The position numbers and the translations under genes were made by a program. Source: Solea solea (Eukaryota; Chordata; Actinopteri; Pleuronectiformes; Soleidae). Taken from it: 64,000 bases of DNA. Below the pieces are notes generated by a model that saw only the letters and a program-made list of their open reading frames with translations, was not told where the DNA came from and ran no database searches. Every line of letters begins with the position of its first letter. Position 1 is the first letter of the stretch. Shown piece after piece: positions 1 through 13,100 of the stretch. Location: the NCBI RefSeq assembly GCF_958295425.1, contig NC_081135.1, positions 25,392,113 to 25,456,112 on the forward strand, read 5' to 3'.

Positions 1-8
1 TGCCTGTT

Positions 9-33
9 CACACACACACACACACACACACAC
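9..33. repeat. (CA)n microsatellite
   Basis: Uninterrupted CA dinucleotide run of about 12 units at the left edge of the window. Confidence 0.95.
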
Positions 34-3000
34 TAAGCTAACACACTCCCTATTAATGCAGCAGGTCTGCATGAAAGAGAGAAATAATAAAGAAAAGGAG
101 AATAGCATAAATGTCCAATGTCAATATCTTTTGAGGGTATAGGTCTTGTTATATTCCAGTCTCCATAAGTCTAAAGTGACAAAATGTTACTCACAACAGA
201 TGTGAGGCTTTTGTTGTTCTGGCACATCATCCAATTTTGTTACCGTAAACATTCCTCTCACACAGTCCTGAAGCCAATTTACAAAAAAAGAGACAGTCAA
301 TCTTCTAACACTCTGCTCTTCAACGGCAAGAGAGCCCACTGTCCTCTGCTCTGTCTTCTTGACTAAAGTTGATTGATTGCTATCGAGTAGACTTGACTGA
401 TGGCTATTGACTGGAGCTGTTCCTCCTGTGCAAGCCCATTAGAGAATTACCTTGCGTCGGCTCAGAAGTGAGCTCTTCCGTGAGGAGGAGGGGACATAGT
501 GGCACCCTGAACATTCCTCTACAAGCCTGCATGATCACAATGAGGATACGTGATGAAGCTCTGCAAGAGCATGGTGAGACTGGCTTTACTTGGTGGAGTG
601 TGTGGCTTACCTCACTAAGCACATAAAACAAATTAATAACAGGGCCAAATTCATAGAGCTATAATTTCTCACACTTATTATCTCACCTCTTTTAGATGCA
701 GGAACCTTAGAAAGCAACTCTGGCTTTCACATGTGATGCCATACACACAGCAGCTGCAAGTGCTTAAACCACTGTCAACGGCTGGAATATGATAGTCTGT
801 GACTATTACAATAATCAACGAAAGTGCTTGGCTACAATTTAGTGCATCATTCCATTTGATTATGGTTTCAAACTCACATACGGAGGTGTCCCTTTTCAGC
901 TGCAGGTGAACATTAGGGATGCAAGCGAAGGGGTATTGTGTTTTTAAATGTGAGAAAATAGTAGAAAAATGTCTTTCTTAAAGAAAACTTTAACATGTTT
1001 GCATTTGAGAAGACAGAGCCTTGGCAGAGCCAGGTATCCACACTCAAAAACAAGTCAGACAGCTGCTATTAAATTCCAGCTTCCTTGCACAGTCCAAAAA
1101 CATGCAAATTAGTGTTATTAACTGTGGGTGAGACTGTGAGTGTGATTGGCTGTTTCACACCCAACTGTAGGGGTCATTTAGTCTTTTCTGTAGTGAAAAT
1201 AACACGTAGCATGTACATTTTCTATTGTTCAAAATAAGTAAAGATAAAAAAAAAATTATAAAAGCATAGAAGTCAAGGAGGTAGCGGCCAACTGTTTTTG
1301 TCATTTTTGCGTTTGCCGATCTCCTGTAATATATATTAAAGTCAACGACGGCCGATACCAATACCAGGCTGATAACATACAAAGCATTATTATGGAGTCA
1401 GTGCCACACTTCCACCCTCTCCTCCTAATTGACAAACAGCCAGACAGGTGGCCCCACCCTTAATGTCTTAGTTCCTGTGCCAGGCTGACCAACAGTGTGC
1501 CAACACTTCTGCCGAGCCATTAGCAAAGCCGTCTGCCCTTCAGCTACAGAAAACCACTGCTAAATATTTAGGCTGGACAGCCTTTGCTCTCTTGACTTGT
1601 GCAATCATTCCAACAAAAACAGATGGACGGGTGTCCGTTAACATTAGCTGTCCAGGATGTTGGTTTTACACATCTGGATTAAACTTTACTCTGAAACCTT
1701 TTTCCAGTGCATATTTGCAGTGGGCAGTTTATTTGAGGACCAGGAGGGAACTTCTCCAGTTGTGCACAGTGAGCAATTACTCCTCTTATTCAAGTTCCCG
1801 TCTGACCCAACAGACGGAGAAAAGAAGAAAGAGCCGAGAATAAGAAGCAGAGAGCTAGATTGAGAGAAGGAGCAGATTCACATCACAAATGTAACAACAC
1901 GTCTGTCTGCGTTACATAAAAAAACCCCACGGAGCTTCAGGAATAAATTCTGATACAAGCGTGATACGCATTAAACACAGCAGCAGACCTAGTAAATTGC
2001 ACAGATAGAGGCAGAATGACTCACATGCTGTAGGAGCGAGCAAAGCAGCGGTGAGAAGTCTTCAGCAGAGAGCGAGAGTGAGATGCACAGACAGATGAAG
2101 GGAGGGATGGCAGAATACAGGCAGCCAGGTCAGCAGAGGCTAACCAGCTAACAGGAAAACTCAGAACAGTCCATGCTGTCAAAAGTCAGACTCTTTAGTA
2201 TCCTTTGTTTCCTTTCATAGTGAGAGCAAGAGAATGAAGGTACAAACCATGTCCCTCTTTCTTCCTTCGCATCACTTCCCTCCCACTTGCCCTCTCAAAA
2301 CCTACACTCCTAAATCCACCCCCCTCAGCCAGCTGCCCCGACACCCCCCCCCCCCCTCTCCCATTCATTCTCTCTCACTGTTTCAATCCCTCCCTTCCTC
2401 TCTGCTAAGGTCTTCACACAAAGCCAAGCTAAAGGCTGCAGGATTAGGGTGTCAAAGCAAACGCCTGCTCCCCACCTTTACATACCAGTCTCAGTCAAAC
2501 CACACATGCACACACTGTACGAGAACTATGGAGGAGGCTTGTGGCCTGTCACGACATGTTTATACAGGTCAAGTTACTTGGTAATGCAAACTTCCTTGCA
2601 CTGCCAAGATTCAGACAACCACAGCATTATAGTTAATGCTGACTGCAGCATTGTAGCGCAAGTTATTTTTATTCCATCTCTGCAAAGTAGGCCAGATCTA
2701 ATCTCATAATCTACCTGGACACCGTCTTTAACCTGTAACGGTCTTGTATTGTATTTTCCACCAGGAAATCCCTTTGTGAAAAACTGAGGCTTGGCACAGA
2801 GGCTATACTGAAGGTAAGACTGAGCTTATTGTGATGAGGAAGGAAGGAAAACACCCTCTGTGTGTGTGTGCATGCAGTATTTCATTTTAGAAATGAAATA
2901 CCAATTAACCCTCAAGGTAAAGTGTAATTTATATATGTATTTAATAAGTCTCCATAGCTCCTTGCTAATAATACACACCAATGAACCTGCAGCAGTCCAC

Positions 3001-3969
3001 AAAACACCCATATACTTCATCTTCTCCCCTTCTAGATGGCCATGAGGCCTTGAACTTGTGGGTCAGTCATCTTCTAGATGTTATAAATAAATTATAGAGC
3101 TAAAATAATTACCAGTTACTGAATTAAAAATGTTAAATAAAATAAATATGGTCATTATTCAGCACTGTGTCACTTCTATACTCTCATATTCTCATTCTCT
3201 ATTATTTTTGTTATATATTGAATTAAATGAATCTATTTTTCTAGTTAGGACACCCAGGTATCGATAGTCATTTTCATCCCTTAACAAAAAAAAATAAAAA
3301 AATGAAGGTATGTCACATTTGTGCAGACATGTGCAGCCCCCACTCACATACTGGTCACATGACAGCAGTGGTGCATGTCTGTGCTTAGCATTTGTGTGAT
3401 ATTTAAGATTAAAACTTCATATCAGTGTTTAATCGAGTGATATTGAATATCAAAACATCTCAAACCTATTTTTTTCTTTTAAATGTTATTATTGATATGG
3501 TGAATAATTAAAAAGTGTAAAATGTATTTGTCACATTCATCTTCCCTCTCAGTTAGATTATAGAGCAAATAATGATCACAAACTGAATGAAATTCCCAGC
3601 AGAACACAGCAGTGCAGTAACTCCAAGGCTATAACGAGTACAGTATGTTATTTCAGAATCATTCAACTAGTCACACTGAATGACATGAATACACAGTGAA
3701 GGTTAAAGACATTCAGGATGAGAGAAAAAGGGAAAAGTCTTGCAAAAAAAAAGAAGAGGGATTGATGAAGATGACAAGGAGCTTGACACTGAGAGCCAGC
3801 TGGGGAAACAGAGGGGGTCGGGGCAGACTGGAGGAAGCTTTAGGGAGAATTTAGTGGGGTGGGGGGGGGAGACGGAATAAAGAAGGATATGATTAAAAGA
3901 TAACGACTTCCTCTCCCTCTCACTAGACTCACAGACACATGCTGCCACACACATACATATGATCTTGAA

Positions 3970-4118
3970 GTGCCTGGGCATCGCTCAGTCTCCATTCATC
4001 AATGACTCCAATCACACTGTCGCATAGTTTTTAATTTGTAAGTAGTGCCACTGTACCCTCCATTAGCCCTTTGCTAATAGACAAGATAACCCCCCTCATC
4101 ACACACACACACTCACAC
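3970..4118 (+). repeat. Inverted repeat pair, left arm
   Basis: This segment is the near reverse complement of 7,381-7,522. Shared blocks include GTGCCTGGGCATC, TCCAATCACACTGTCGCATA, GTTTTTAATTT, ACTGTACCCTCCATTA and CTAATAGAC, then CCTCAT followed by a CA-rich end, in the same order. The arms differ by scattered substitutions and small indels. Both ends run into CA/TG tracts, so the unit may be a dispersed element with microsatellite edges or a locally duplicated and inverted non-coding segment. Confidence 0.85.
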
Positions 4119-4881
4119 AGCCCAAATACCGCCCCCTCTGTCCCTGAGGCTCTGTGGCTGATGAGCAGACAGACAGTGTGAATAATAAGACATTAGATGC
4201 AGTGCTGCCTTATACAAGGGGTCCTGCTGCAGCTGTGCACTGATTTCACTGAGCAGACAAGAAAGGGGCCTTAATTAACAGTCACAAATAAATACTGACA
4301 CTGTGCGCACACACACACACATACACACACATATCAAAAGGAACACACGTGCAGTGGTTGCTGCAGTTTCCCACAAAGAGACAGATGCAGAATAACTCAA
4401 GACCAAATACTGACACAGAGCAATTACATCAGGTATCAGGCCAGCACATACGCACAAGTCCAGTATGTGTGTTTGTGTAAATGAGAGAGTCTCTGAACAT
4501 GTTCATCTCACTTCATTCAGACACATGATGCACAGGCCGGGCTGAGCTGCACAGTAACTGAGCGATGTACTGCTTTTCTGGCTCTAAGCCTGAGAGTCAT
4601 GCTGTGTAAACATGGATCTCACCTGCATGGACAGCAGCAGAGACTGTCCTGGTCATGATAACGCAGTGCAGCTGCACATGTGGTCTGAGCATTGAATGCC
4701 AGAAGAGACGAGGTCTAATGCGAAACACGGTTGATCTCATCACATTCACGGCCTCAACTTTGTGTGTGATCTCGTGACCACATAGACGCGTCTGAGAAAA
4801 ATCAACAAATGCCAGACATGGGTTGTAAAAATATATTATATTTCACACCCGATTCTCTCATTGTCTAAGTGCTTTCATGTC

Positions 4882-4905
4882 TGTGTGTGTGTGTGTGTGT
4901 GTGTG
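4882..4905. repeat. (TG)n microsatellite
   Basis: Perfect TG run of about 12 units followed by a degenerate GCG/TGTG tail. Confidence 0.95.
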
Positions 4906-7029
4906 CGTCCCTGCGTGTGTGATTTGTGGAGCGAGACATCTGTGTGACAGGCGTGACCAGTGTGGGAGCCTCACAGTGAAGATTGCCATGAAACACAAGA
5001 ATCTCTTCTTAGCCAATGAGCCCCAATCTGCCTGTGGTCACATTTGAAGGACGGTCCACCACTGTACTGTACGGCTCAGGAAAGCAAACATTACTCTGAT
5101 TCCTGCTGTTTCAGTTAGTTGATGGCAGGGGCTTGTAAATCAGCTCTGCTGGTGGTGACACCTTTAAAATCTCCCACAAGATGAAGAAAAACATGTGTCC
5201 TACAGTTGTTATTAGGTCAAATGATTCAATATGGATGGTATAACAATAGTTATGGCTACATAATTTGCTTCTTTAGCTATATAACATGTTGTTTGTGCAT
5301 TGTGCAAACACACTTTGAGTAGTGAAACATGTCACATACAGTATGAGTTTTATCTCAGTTTTCTGTCATTTTCTTCTCCGGTTTCTAAAACTTTAATCAC
5401 TTGAGATATACTGTAATAAATATATATAACAATTGATTTGAAAAGTTATTACTGCATGTTCATCTTTTTGTACCCCAAACTTTCACACACAGATCAACCC
5501 CCCCCACCATGACCGCAATGGGATGATGAGGTAACTGAAGCAAGACCATGTTCTCCAGGCTGTTACATTCCTTAGTATGAGCAGTTTTTACACAGAAAAA
5601 TTCAGGTCAATCGCAGTCAAAGTCAGTATCAGTAACAGCCCTGTATCATCACAGGCATCACAGCTCAGTTCTCAAACAAATCTAACTTGTTTCATTCCAA
5701 GAAAGTCTAAAAAGCATAAGGAATGATACATGCTGCAGAATTGTATTTTATAGATGGATTTTTTTCCTGAATGAGACAAAAACCTTCCTTTCACAGTCTG
5801 CATCATAAGCGCCGTGACAGCAGTTTTAAAAAATAACTTTCTGTCAAATAACAAAAATAATGGTATGGACTATGGCTCTCACCTGCTTGGCAGAGGCAGC
5901 TTACTGTACATGTCTTCCAGCATCTATGGTGCAGTTTACAATACGAGTGGGACGGTGTCCCATGTGAAGCTCCAGCCTCTGTGGTTCCTGCACACGTCTC
6001 TGTACTCTCTCAGAGGCTGTGCAGAGATTTATTGTTTTCTTCTTTGTCTGGTTATTACCATATGAATGACCATGGACTCGCAGGCCTAACACAGACTTAG
6101 CCATTAAGCTTCTTGCATTATACACACACATAAACACCTTTGCTGTGGCGCGGAACAGCATGGTGGAAGAGAGCTGGATCCTCCTTGCATGGACGCACAA
6201 AGCAGCTAAACATGTGCACATGGCCACTGTGGCAATTCAATTAAAAGGGGGCACACATAGATACTAAGTGGTATTCGTGATTCAGGCTGTTGACACAAAC
6301 TGTGGGCTTGTGCGAGTGTGTTTATGCATCCATATCTATATGTCCGGGGCCAGAGCTAACTAGCGCTGCTCCACCTCTAACAAGCTGTGTGGCAAAGTCT
6401 TTTGTTCCTCGCCTGTGATTCATGACCAGGTCTTGGAAGCGAGAGCGACATCAGAGTGTGATGACATGAAAGCTTGTGTGTGTGCCCCTGTTTACCCTTT
6501 TCAACACAAAAACACACCATACACCCATTAATTCTTGTCATACTGCTGATGCAAAATGATATGTTGCCAAGTATACACAGCTCTTTACAGAGAGCATAGC
6601 TCAGCCATCCAGGTGAGGGAGGAGCGACACAGCACCAGTGTAGGTGAACAAGAACAAGCAGGTGGACACACAATATCGCACAGACATGCTCAAACACAAC
6701 GACACAGCCAGTCGCTGGTGCACGACCATGCTCTCTCTTTCCAACATAGGCAAAACAGGCCAATCTCACCAGGCGTTGGACAGGATGACCATGAGCCTCA
6801 CCTCCTCACAAACACCATCTGTTCCTCTCTTTCCACTCAAACACCCAAAAATACATTGCTGAGGTGTCACAAACAGAAACACGATAGCAACACTCCTTCC
6901 TGCTTGATGTGGATGCGCATGCTGTTTACATTCAATTTGCTGGGTTTTTTTGACCAGTCAGTAGTGAGTGAATGAAGTAATCCAAGCATATATACATAGT
7001 TACACTTTTATAGCTTGTGCATGCATGCG

Positions 7030-7083
7030 ACTGCTCCTCTAAAATGAAATTATTATTGCTCCCAAGCAATTCAGAGGAGCAGT
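7030..7083. repeat. Hairpin-forming inverted repeat
   Basis: An 11-bp perfect inverted repeat (ACTGCTCCTCT at 7,030-7,040 and AGAGGAGCAGT at 7,073-7,083) encloses a second short stem (ATTGCT / AGCAAT with a 4-nt loop). The left side has a large asymmetric bulge. It could be an RNA hairpin or an old palindromic insertion; no known small RNA is recognised. Confidence 0.7.
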
Positions 7084-7380
7084 AATAGGGATTCAAGTGC
7101 TTTAATTCTTAATTTTAAATAACAGCACACTGGCCTAGCCCTTGTTAACAAGTCAGGGACTGACTGAACATCTGTTAGCCCTCAGACAAGATATTTACAA
7201 GCAGATGAGAAAGGTAAGATGAAGTAAGAAGAAGCAGAAGATGACGTAAGAAGGAGAAGACGTTCATTTTGGGTATTCTGGCATTTCCTAATTGTGAGAT
7301 TTTACTGCTGTAAATACATCCCTGTTTTGACATGACTTTCATTTCTTAAATTATCACATAGAAATGAAGGAAGCGACTAT

Positions 7381-7522
7381 GTGAGTGTGTGTCATGAGGA
7401 GCTTGTCTCGTCTATTAGCCAAGGGGTAATGGAGGGTACAGTCGCACTACTTAAAAAAATTAAAAACTATGCGACAGTGTGATTGGAAGCATTGGTGAAT
7501 GGAGACTGAGATGCCCAGGCAC
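7381..7522 (-). repeat. Inverted repeat pair, right arm
   Basis: Reverse-complement partner of 3,970-4,118, about 3.3 kb away. It reads the same blocks on the opposite strand, beginning from the GATGCCCAGGCAC end at 7,510-7,522. A TG-rich run follows directly at its right edge. Confidence 0.85.
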
Positions 7523-7560
7523 CTCAGGTTGTGTGTGTGTGTTTGTGTGTTATGCTATGA

Positions 7561-7740
7561 AGACACATTTTGATTAAAGCCCTTGTGAGGGCATTTTAAC
7601 CTTGCGACAACTCACAACTTTATGGGGCTTTTTGGGGGTTAAGACTTGGTTTTAGGGTTCGAGTTAGAGATTAGGGTTATGTCTGCATTATGTCTGTGAG
7701 TGTTCTCACTGAGGTTGCTATACGAGAATATGTGTGTACA
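7561..7740 (+). repeat. Dispersed fish repeat with TTAGGG-like internal motifs
   Basis: Reads CTTGTGAGGGCATTTTAACC, then GGTTTTAGGGTTCGAG, GCATTATGTCTGTGAGTG and finally CTATACGAGAATATGTGTGT. The same blocks occur in reverse orientation at about 56,640-56,835. A related copy at about 57,370-57,583 has the same TACGAGAATGTGTGTG end running into a TG microsatellite. A dispersed repeat family explains this better than any gene. Confidence 0.7.
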
Positions 7741-8031
7741 AAAGCAAGAGCTCATTAAACTCTGTCTCCACCCTCATTACCACCACACACATATTTACTG
7801 TTTGTTGTCCCGCTGCGACCAACCCAATAACAGCAAATACAGTTAAACTTAAAGACATAAACGCACATACAAACACACGTACCACACACAGTTAGACTTA
7901 CATCTGCAGGCAAATACCCACTCAACACACACATCACGGTGCATTTATGAGAGCAGAGGCAGCAGAAGGAAACTGTCCGGCTGGAGCACATGTGCCAAGC
8001 TCCTCTTTATAATGAGTCCATTACTCCAGCA

Positions 8032-8032
8032 A

Positions 8033-8059
<27 letters not shown>
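8032..8059. repeat. (CA)n microsatellite
   Basis: CA run of about 14 units, followed by a short CACTTACTTACTTACT tract. Confidence 0.95.
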
Positions 8060-8063
<4 letters not shown>

Positions 8064-10147
8064 TTACTTACTTACTAAATATAATCATAGTTTACAGTAC
8101 ATAATATTCCCAATCCGTGTCCCTTCAGCAACAGTCTCATAGAAAATAAACTTGTACTGTGATAAACTGACACAACTGGATAAGAGTGGGAATCACATCT
8201 CTTATCATGTTACACAACGACACCTCACCCATCCCCACCAGTGCACACTGACAGTTTTATGGTGGTGGGGTTTTACAATGTGTCCAAAAGAGGGTGCTAG
8301 AGAGATCATCACTCTGACCATCTGATCTGGTTTGGTCTCTTCATCCTATATTCACTAATGTCATTCTTTAAACAATCTGAGTCTAGGCATTTGTATTAAG
8401 GGTTAAGGATCCTTTTTCATTCATGCAGTGCAGCTTTGAAAACTCACTTCCCACTACATCATTATTTCAGATGATTAACAGCATAATTGCACTATAGCCT
8501 GAAGCAGCTCTGGGATCTTTAACTAATGTGTGAAAACATGATTTATCTGAGGACCAGCAGTGTGGGAGATAAAGCCAGACATTGCCACATGCAGAATGAC
8601 TGAGCTACTGTATGTTCACAGCAGGTACACGAACCCCGTCTTCCTAAAGTGCGCGTGTATGCAGGAGTGGCCGCTCTCAGTTTGCGAGATCACGACAGTT
8701 GCGTGCGTGTCCTAATGAGTGTGCTCTTGATGAGGCTGTGCTCTGTGTGATCAGCTCACTTCAGCAAAGGCCAAGCTATAAAAAAGCAATCACTTCAGTC
8801 CAGCAGTGCAGACAAAGCGCAACGCTTACACAAAATGACAGAATCTAAACCCATCGATATAAATGGTGGCTGTCATCTATGCATATCAGATTATGTTTAT
8901 ACCAAAGGTGATTGCTCTTTGACAGCAAGGGAAGCTCTGCTTCCTCTAAAATGTCAAAATAAATGGTCAAACATGCACTTTGGTATTTACATTTCATGAC
9001 CAGAATCGTTTGACGTGTCTTTCTTCTCATACATCCCTTTTTTATTTATACATCCCGTCACATTAAAACCAGTAGAAGCTCAGCTTCTATTGATCTATAT
9101 GGGACACAATAGCTTTTTACACTGTGGAGAGTTAAATGCTGATTGGAGAAATGCGGCAAAATTGTCACCTCCAAGGGAACTCATCTTCTCTGGGGGTCAA
9201 AGGAGCAGTGGGCGGGCACGAACGCTGGGCTGATGTATGATGATTGGGGGGGGACTGTCTGAAAGGCGGAACCACTTTTTCAACGGCAGCGTTGTAGAGA
9301 TAGTGCGGATACCGCAGTTTCTGTCTCGATCCCATGTGGACTTTGCGAGTGAATTCTAGGGGTGTAGTTATTTACATATAAGTAACTGGGCCTAAAATGA
9401 GCTTCCCCTGTTTCAAAGACCAGCAACCACCACTGGTTTACACCAGTGTGTTTACAATGTGGCTGCACTAGGTGTGCTGAAATGATCATCTCTAATATTT
9501 TAAGAGATATAATCTGTGGGTAATCTGCTGCAGGCAAAGAGAGGCGGCAAGTGAAGGCAAGTGAAATCAGTTTAAAAAGTATTGTTGAATCATAATACTG
9601 AACATTCTGCATTGGAAGCAAATGTACTTTGGATCATGAGCTGACATTTCACCAAGTTCTGTGGAGACTAATAAACAAGACTCTGTGGGGAAAAAAATAA
9701 AAATGTAATACATAGATCTGACCATGTGCCTCGGTTTTTCATTTAGATCAGTGTATAACAGCTGTGCTACTGATCTCAAAGGCAGTAAAGCACTTCCCTA
9801 GAAGTGAGCCATGTCCTTTTATGCACAACTAGAGTGCTGAGAATGCAGATGTGAGGCAATGCAGCAAGGGATGGGAGGGTAGAGACATGAGGAGGTGGAA
9901 GAGATTTCAAGAGGGCAATAAAGGGGTATCCAAGGATGAGTGACAGATGTCTGCTCTTAACCATTCCAACGTGAGAATGGCGCTAACTCAGCACTTCTCA
10001 AAGGCATTCGTAATGTTAATGGAAGTGCAAGTGGATCTCTGCAACATGCTGGACGCTTACCTACACCACACTGAAGGTCATCAATGACTGACTAGTCACA
10101 AAAAAGCATTGTCTTAAAGGAGAGTGCAGTGTGTGCAGCCCTGACCT

Positions 10148-10179
10148 GACAGGAGCATGAGGCCAATCATGCTCCTGTC
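10148..10179. repeat. Perfect 13-bp hairpin, 6-nt loop
   Basis: GACAGGAGCATGA at 10,148-10,160 is followed by a 6-nt loop (GGCCAA) and its exact reverse complement at 10,167-10,179. Pairing stops sharply at both ends. Function unknown; it lies inside the presumed DIP2 intron. Confidence 0.85.
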
Positions 10180-13100
10180 CCTGCAGACAACAGGACATTA
10201 TTTTCAGACTAAGTATATCAAGTTCGCCATCGTCTTCCTTCTTGGTGTTTTACGGCGGTTGACATCTGTATTGTTGCATTACTGCCTGCTTCTCTTTGCT
10301 TTCAGTTCCCCTTGTTCACTGTCCTCATATTCGTACAAAAAGGTAAATACCTCATTCGAAAACAGCATTTCAGATAAAAACAATCGGTATGAACACAGAT
10401 TCATTCTGAAACATGTTTGGATGCTAACACACCTAAAACTGGGGTAATGTAGTGGGATCGTTGTTTCTCAAGATCTCCTTTTCTACCATCCAGGCTGAAA
10501 TGCAGCACCAGAGTTGTTTTTTTTCTTAAACACAGAATGAGCCAACAGCAATTTCAAACTAAAACGCCAAGGTAATGAGGACGGCAGGCAAACGGAGCTG
10601 AAATCTTGCATATTTACACAAAGTCCTTTCATTTCATTTCATGGTCAAATTCAAGGAAATTTAAGGAGCGCATTTGTCAACGGAGGCTATTTGAACTTCA
10701 AAACCGTCGTTTTACAGAAGGGAGAGAAGCAGAATAGGAAATGCTATAATCGAGCGATGTCACTGTATAGAGCCGAAGTTAAGCCTGCAATAAAATCCCA
10801 ACTGAAGGGAGATATTATGTGGTGCAGTAGTTGAGTAACTATCAAAACAGACGCCACACTATATTTTGTGCTTTGACAACAGGTCCGATGTCATTTCCTG
10901 AAAAAACAGCTCGCCTTAAAAATAGATGAGAATGGATGGTCAGAAAGAGAAAAGTAAGCTTAGTAGTTTTAGATTATAGCCCGCTTGTTGTTTCTCAGGC
11001 AAAGCTTTTCTTGGTCCTCGCACTCTTTCTTGGTCTCGGACAGCGGCCAAACAATGCCTTGTATTTCACCACCATTAGTCTATACATTCCACCAAGTATG
11101 ACACAATTCCTTATATGGGCCATTACAGTTTTCCACCCTCTTTGCCAGATAAGGTGCTGTGTGTTTTCACACTACATTCCCCAGAGGGAACCTGGCCTTG
11201 GCATGAAACCTGCCCATCCGCCTGCCTGGGTAAATGACTGCTACATGAGGGGAAGACATGCCTTCGATGTTTGTGGAATGGTGAGATTCACATGAAGAGA
11301 GATGAGGGTGTGGGGGGGGGGGGGGGGAGAGGGAGGGAGCAGGAAAAGGAAGAGGCACTGTAAAATAGAGGAAGAGCGAGACCAAGCGAGAGAGAGGGAA
11401 AAAAAACAGGTAGAAAGGGGTAAAGATATTGATTGCCCAATGGAAAGAAGACAGAGAAAGAATACAAATAAAGGAAGGGGGGGGATTGAGAATGTAGTCA
11501 AGAAAGAAAAGAGAGGGTGTGCTTTGAGGTTAGGAGCTGATCTGACTCCTAGTATGACCATGGGATGGTATCTACAGCCGTAAATGGTGGATGATTATAG
11601 AAAGGGAAAGATGATGAATCATAATGGGCTATAATGAACCTCTCTGTCTCCATCTTTTTGTGTGTTTGTGCACTGCATGTTTAATTAATGAAATGTCATA
11701 TAACAAGGAGGCAGCGATAAAAAGAACACAAACACACTTATTCTTTGATGTCTTTACAGCCATTGACTTATTTTACAGCCTGCAGTAAGGCTGCTTTCTT
11801 TTCCCTTTTTTTCCCCCCTTTACAGACTTTGGCAGCATGTACGTGTCTGCGTCTGATTCAGCCAGGCCAGATTTAAAGCAAGGCTTCCAGCATCTGCAGC
11901 ACAAGCGCAAAGTCTTCCTGGTGTTCAACATTGTCTGCCCCAAGCAAAGGTCACCATGGTGACAGAAGCAGCAGGGCTCTCCAGGGTCGTCCGAAACACA
12001 GACTGAATGTACTAAAAAAGATTGATTGCTTGACTTTCGCCTTCAAAGTAGGACCAAATTAAGAGGAACCAGACCAAACAGTTTCTCCTTTGCACAATGA
12101 AAGTTTACTCCAATCGGTAGAACAGAAACAAATTGTTCTAGGAAGGAAAGTAAAATAGCATCTCTTCTCCTAAAAACGACCTATAGGAAAAAATAGCATG
12201 TGGTTTTACAAGAAAATAAACAAAAACAGGTCAAGCCCTTATAGATAGGGTGATGGAACAAACCAGACATGAGAAGAGGAACATGGAAGGAAAGAGCAGT
12301 TTAGAGGAAAGAGAGACCACTTTATCTTTCCTTCACACTCTGTGGCCTCTCTTATGGTTGCCAGGCACTTCCTGTTCCATTGTGTAGAATATTGGCTGTA
12401 TGTACAGGAAGTGGGCTCTTTGTTTCCGCTCTCCATCCTGCTGGTGTCGAGCACAGTGAAGAGAGGAATGTGTGTAGATACTGGGAGGGACGGACAACAA
12501 ACACTGTGTTCGCAAGTAACCAGGAAGGAGCTCCTTGTGGGGACCTTTAGACTTGAAAACACAGACACACACAGACGTAGAGTGTGGAGCTGTAGCTTTC
12601 AAAACATGTTGCAACCAAACAGGGAGAGGTTTGATTTGGTTGTTGCACAGATGGGACCATTCCCAATATCAATATAGAGACACATAACGCAAGCACACAG
12701 CCACATGCAAAGCATTAAATCTCATCTGATTAGACACCTGATCCTTGCTGATTAATTGATCGGTTTCATGACTCATGAGGGAGCAGAATAAATCATCAGT
12801 GGCAGGCTCTCAACTACAACATATGTCATGTCAGTGATTCTATTTACGGCTCTTTATTGACTCTTGCCTACACAATAGCCGATGGAAATTGTGGGATCTT
12901 TTTCTGGGCTCAAATTAACCCATCCATCCTCCACTTAATCTCGCCTGCATGGCTGATCACTGCAGAGAAAGGGAATGTATCACTTTGCTTCAATAAAAAA
13001 AGATTAAAACCTGAAGATATATGGCACCAAATATTTGATTGTGATGTTGCTGTCTTAAGGGAACCACTTAATATGTATCACAGCACTGTCACATACTTAT

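Noticed and set aside
2234..2584. 116-codon proline/serine-rich ORF
   Set aside because: Driven by C/T-rich low-complexity sequence; no splice signals or homology recognised.
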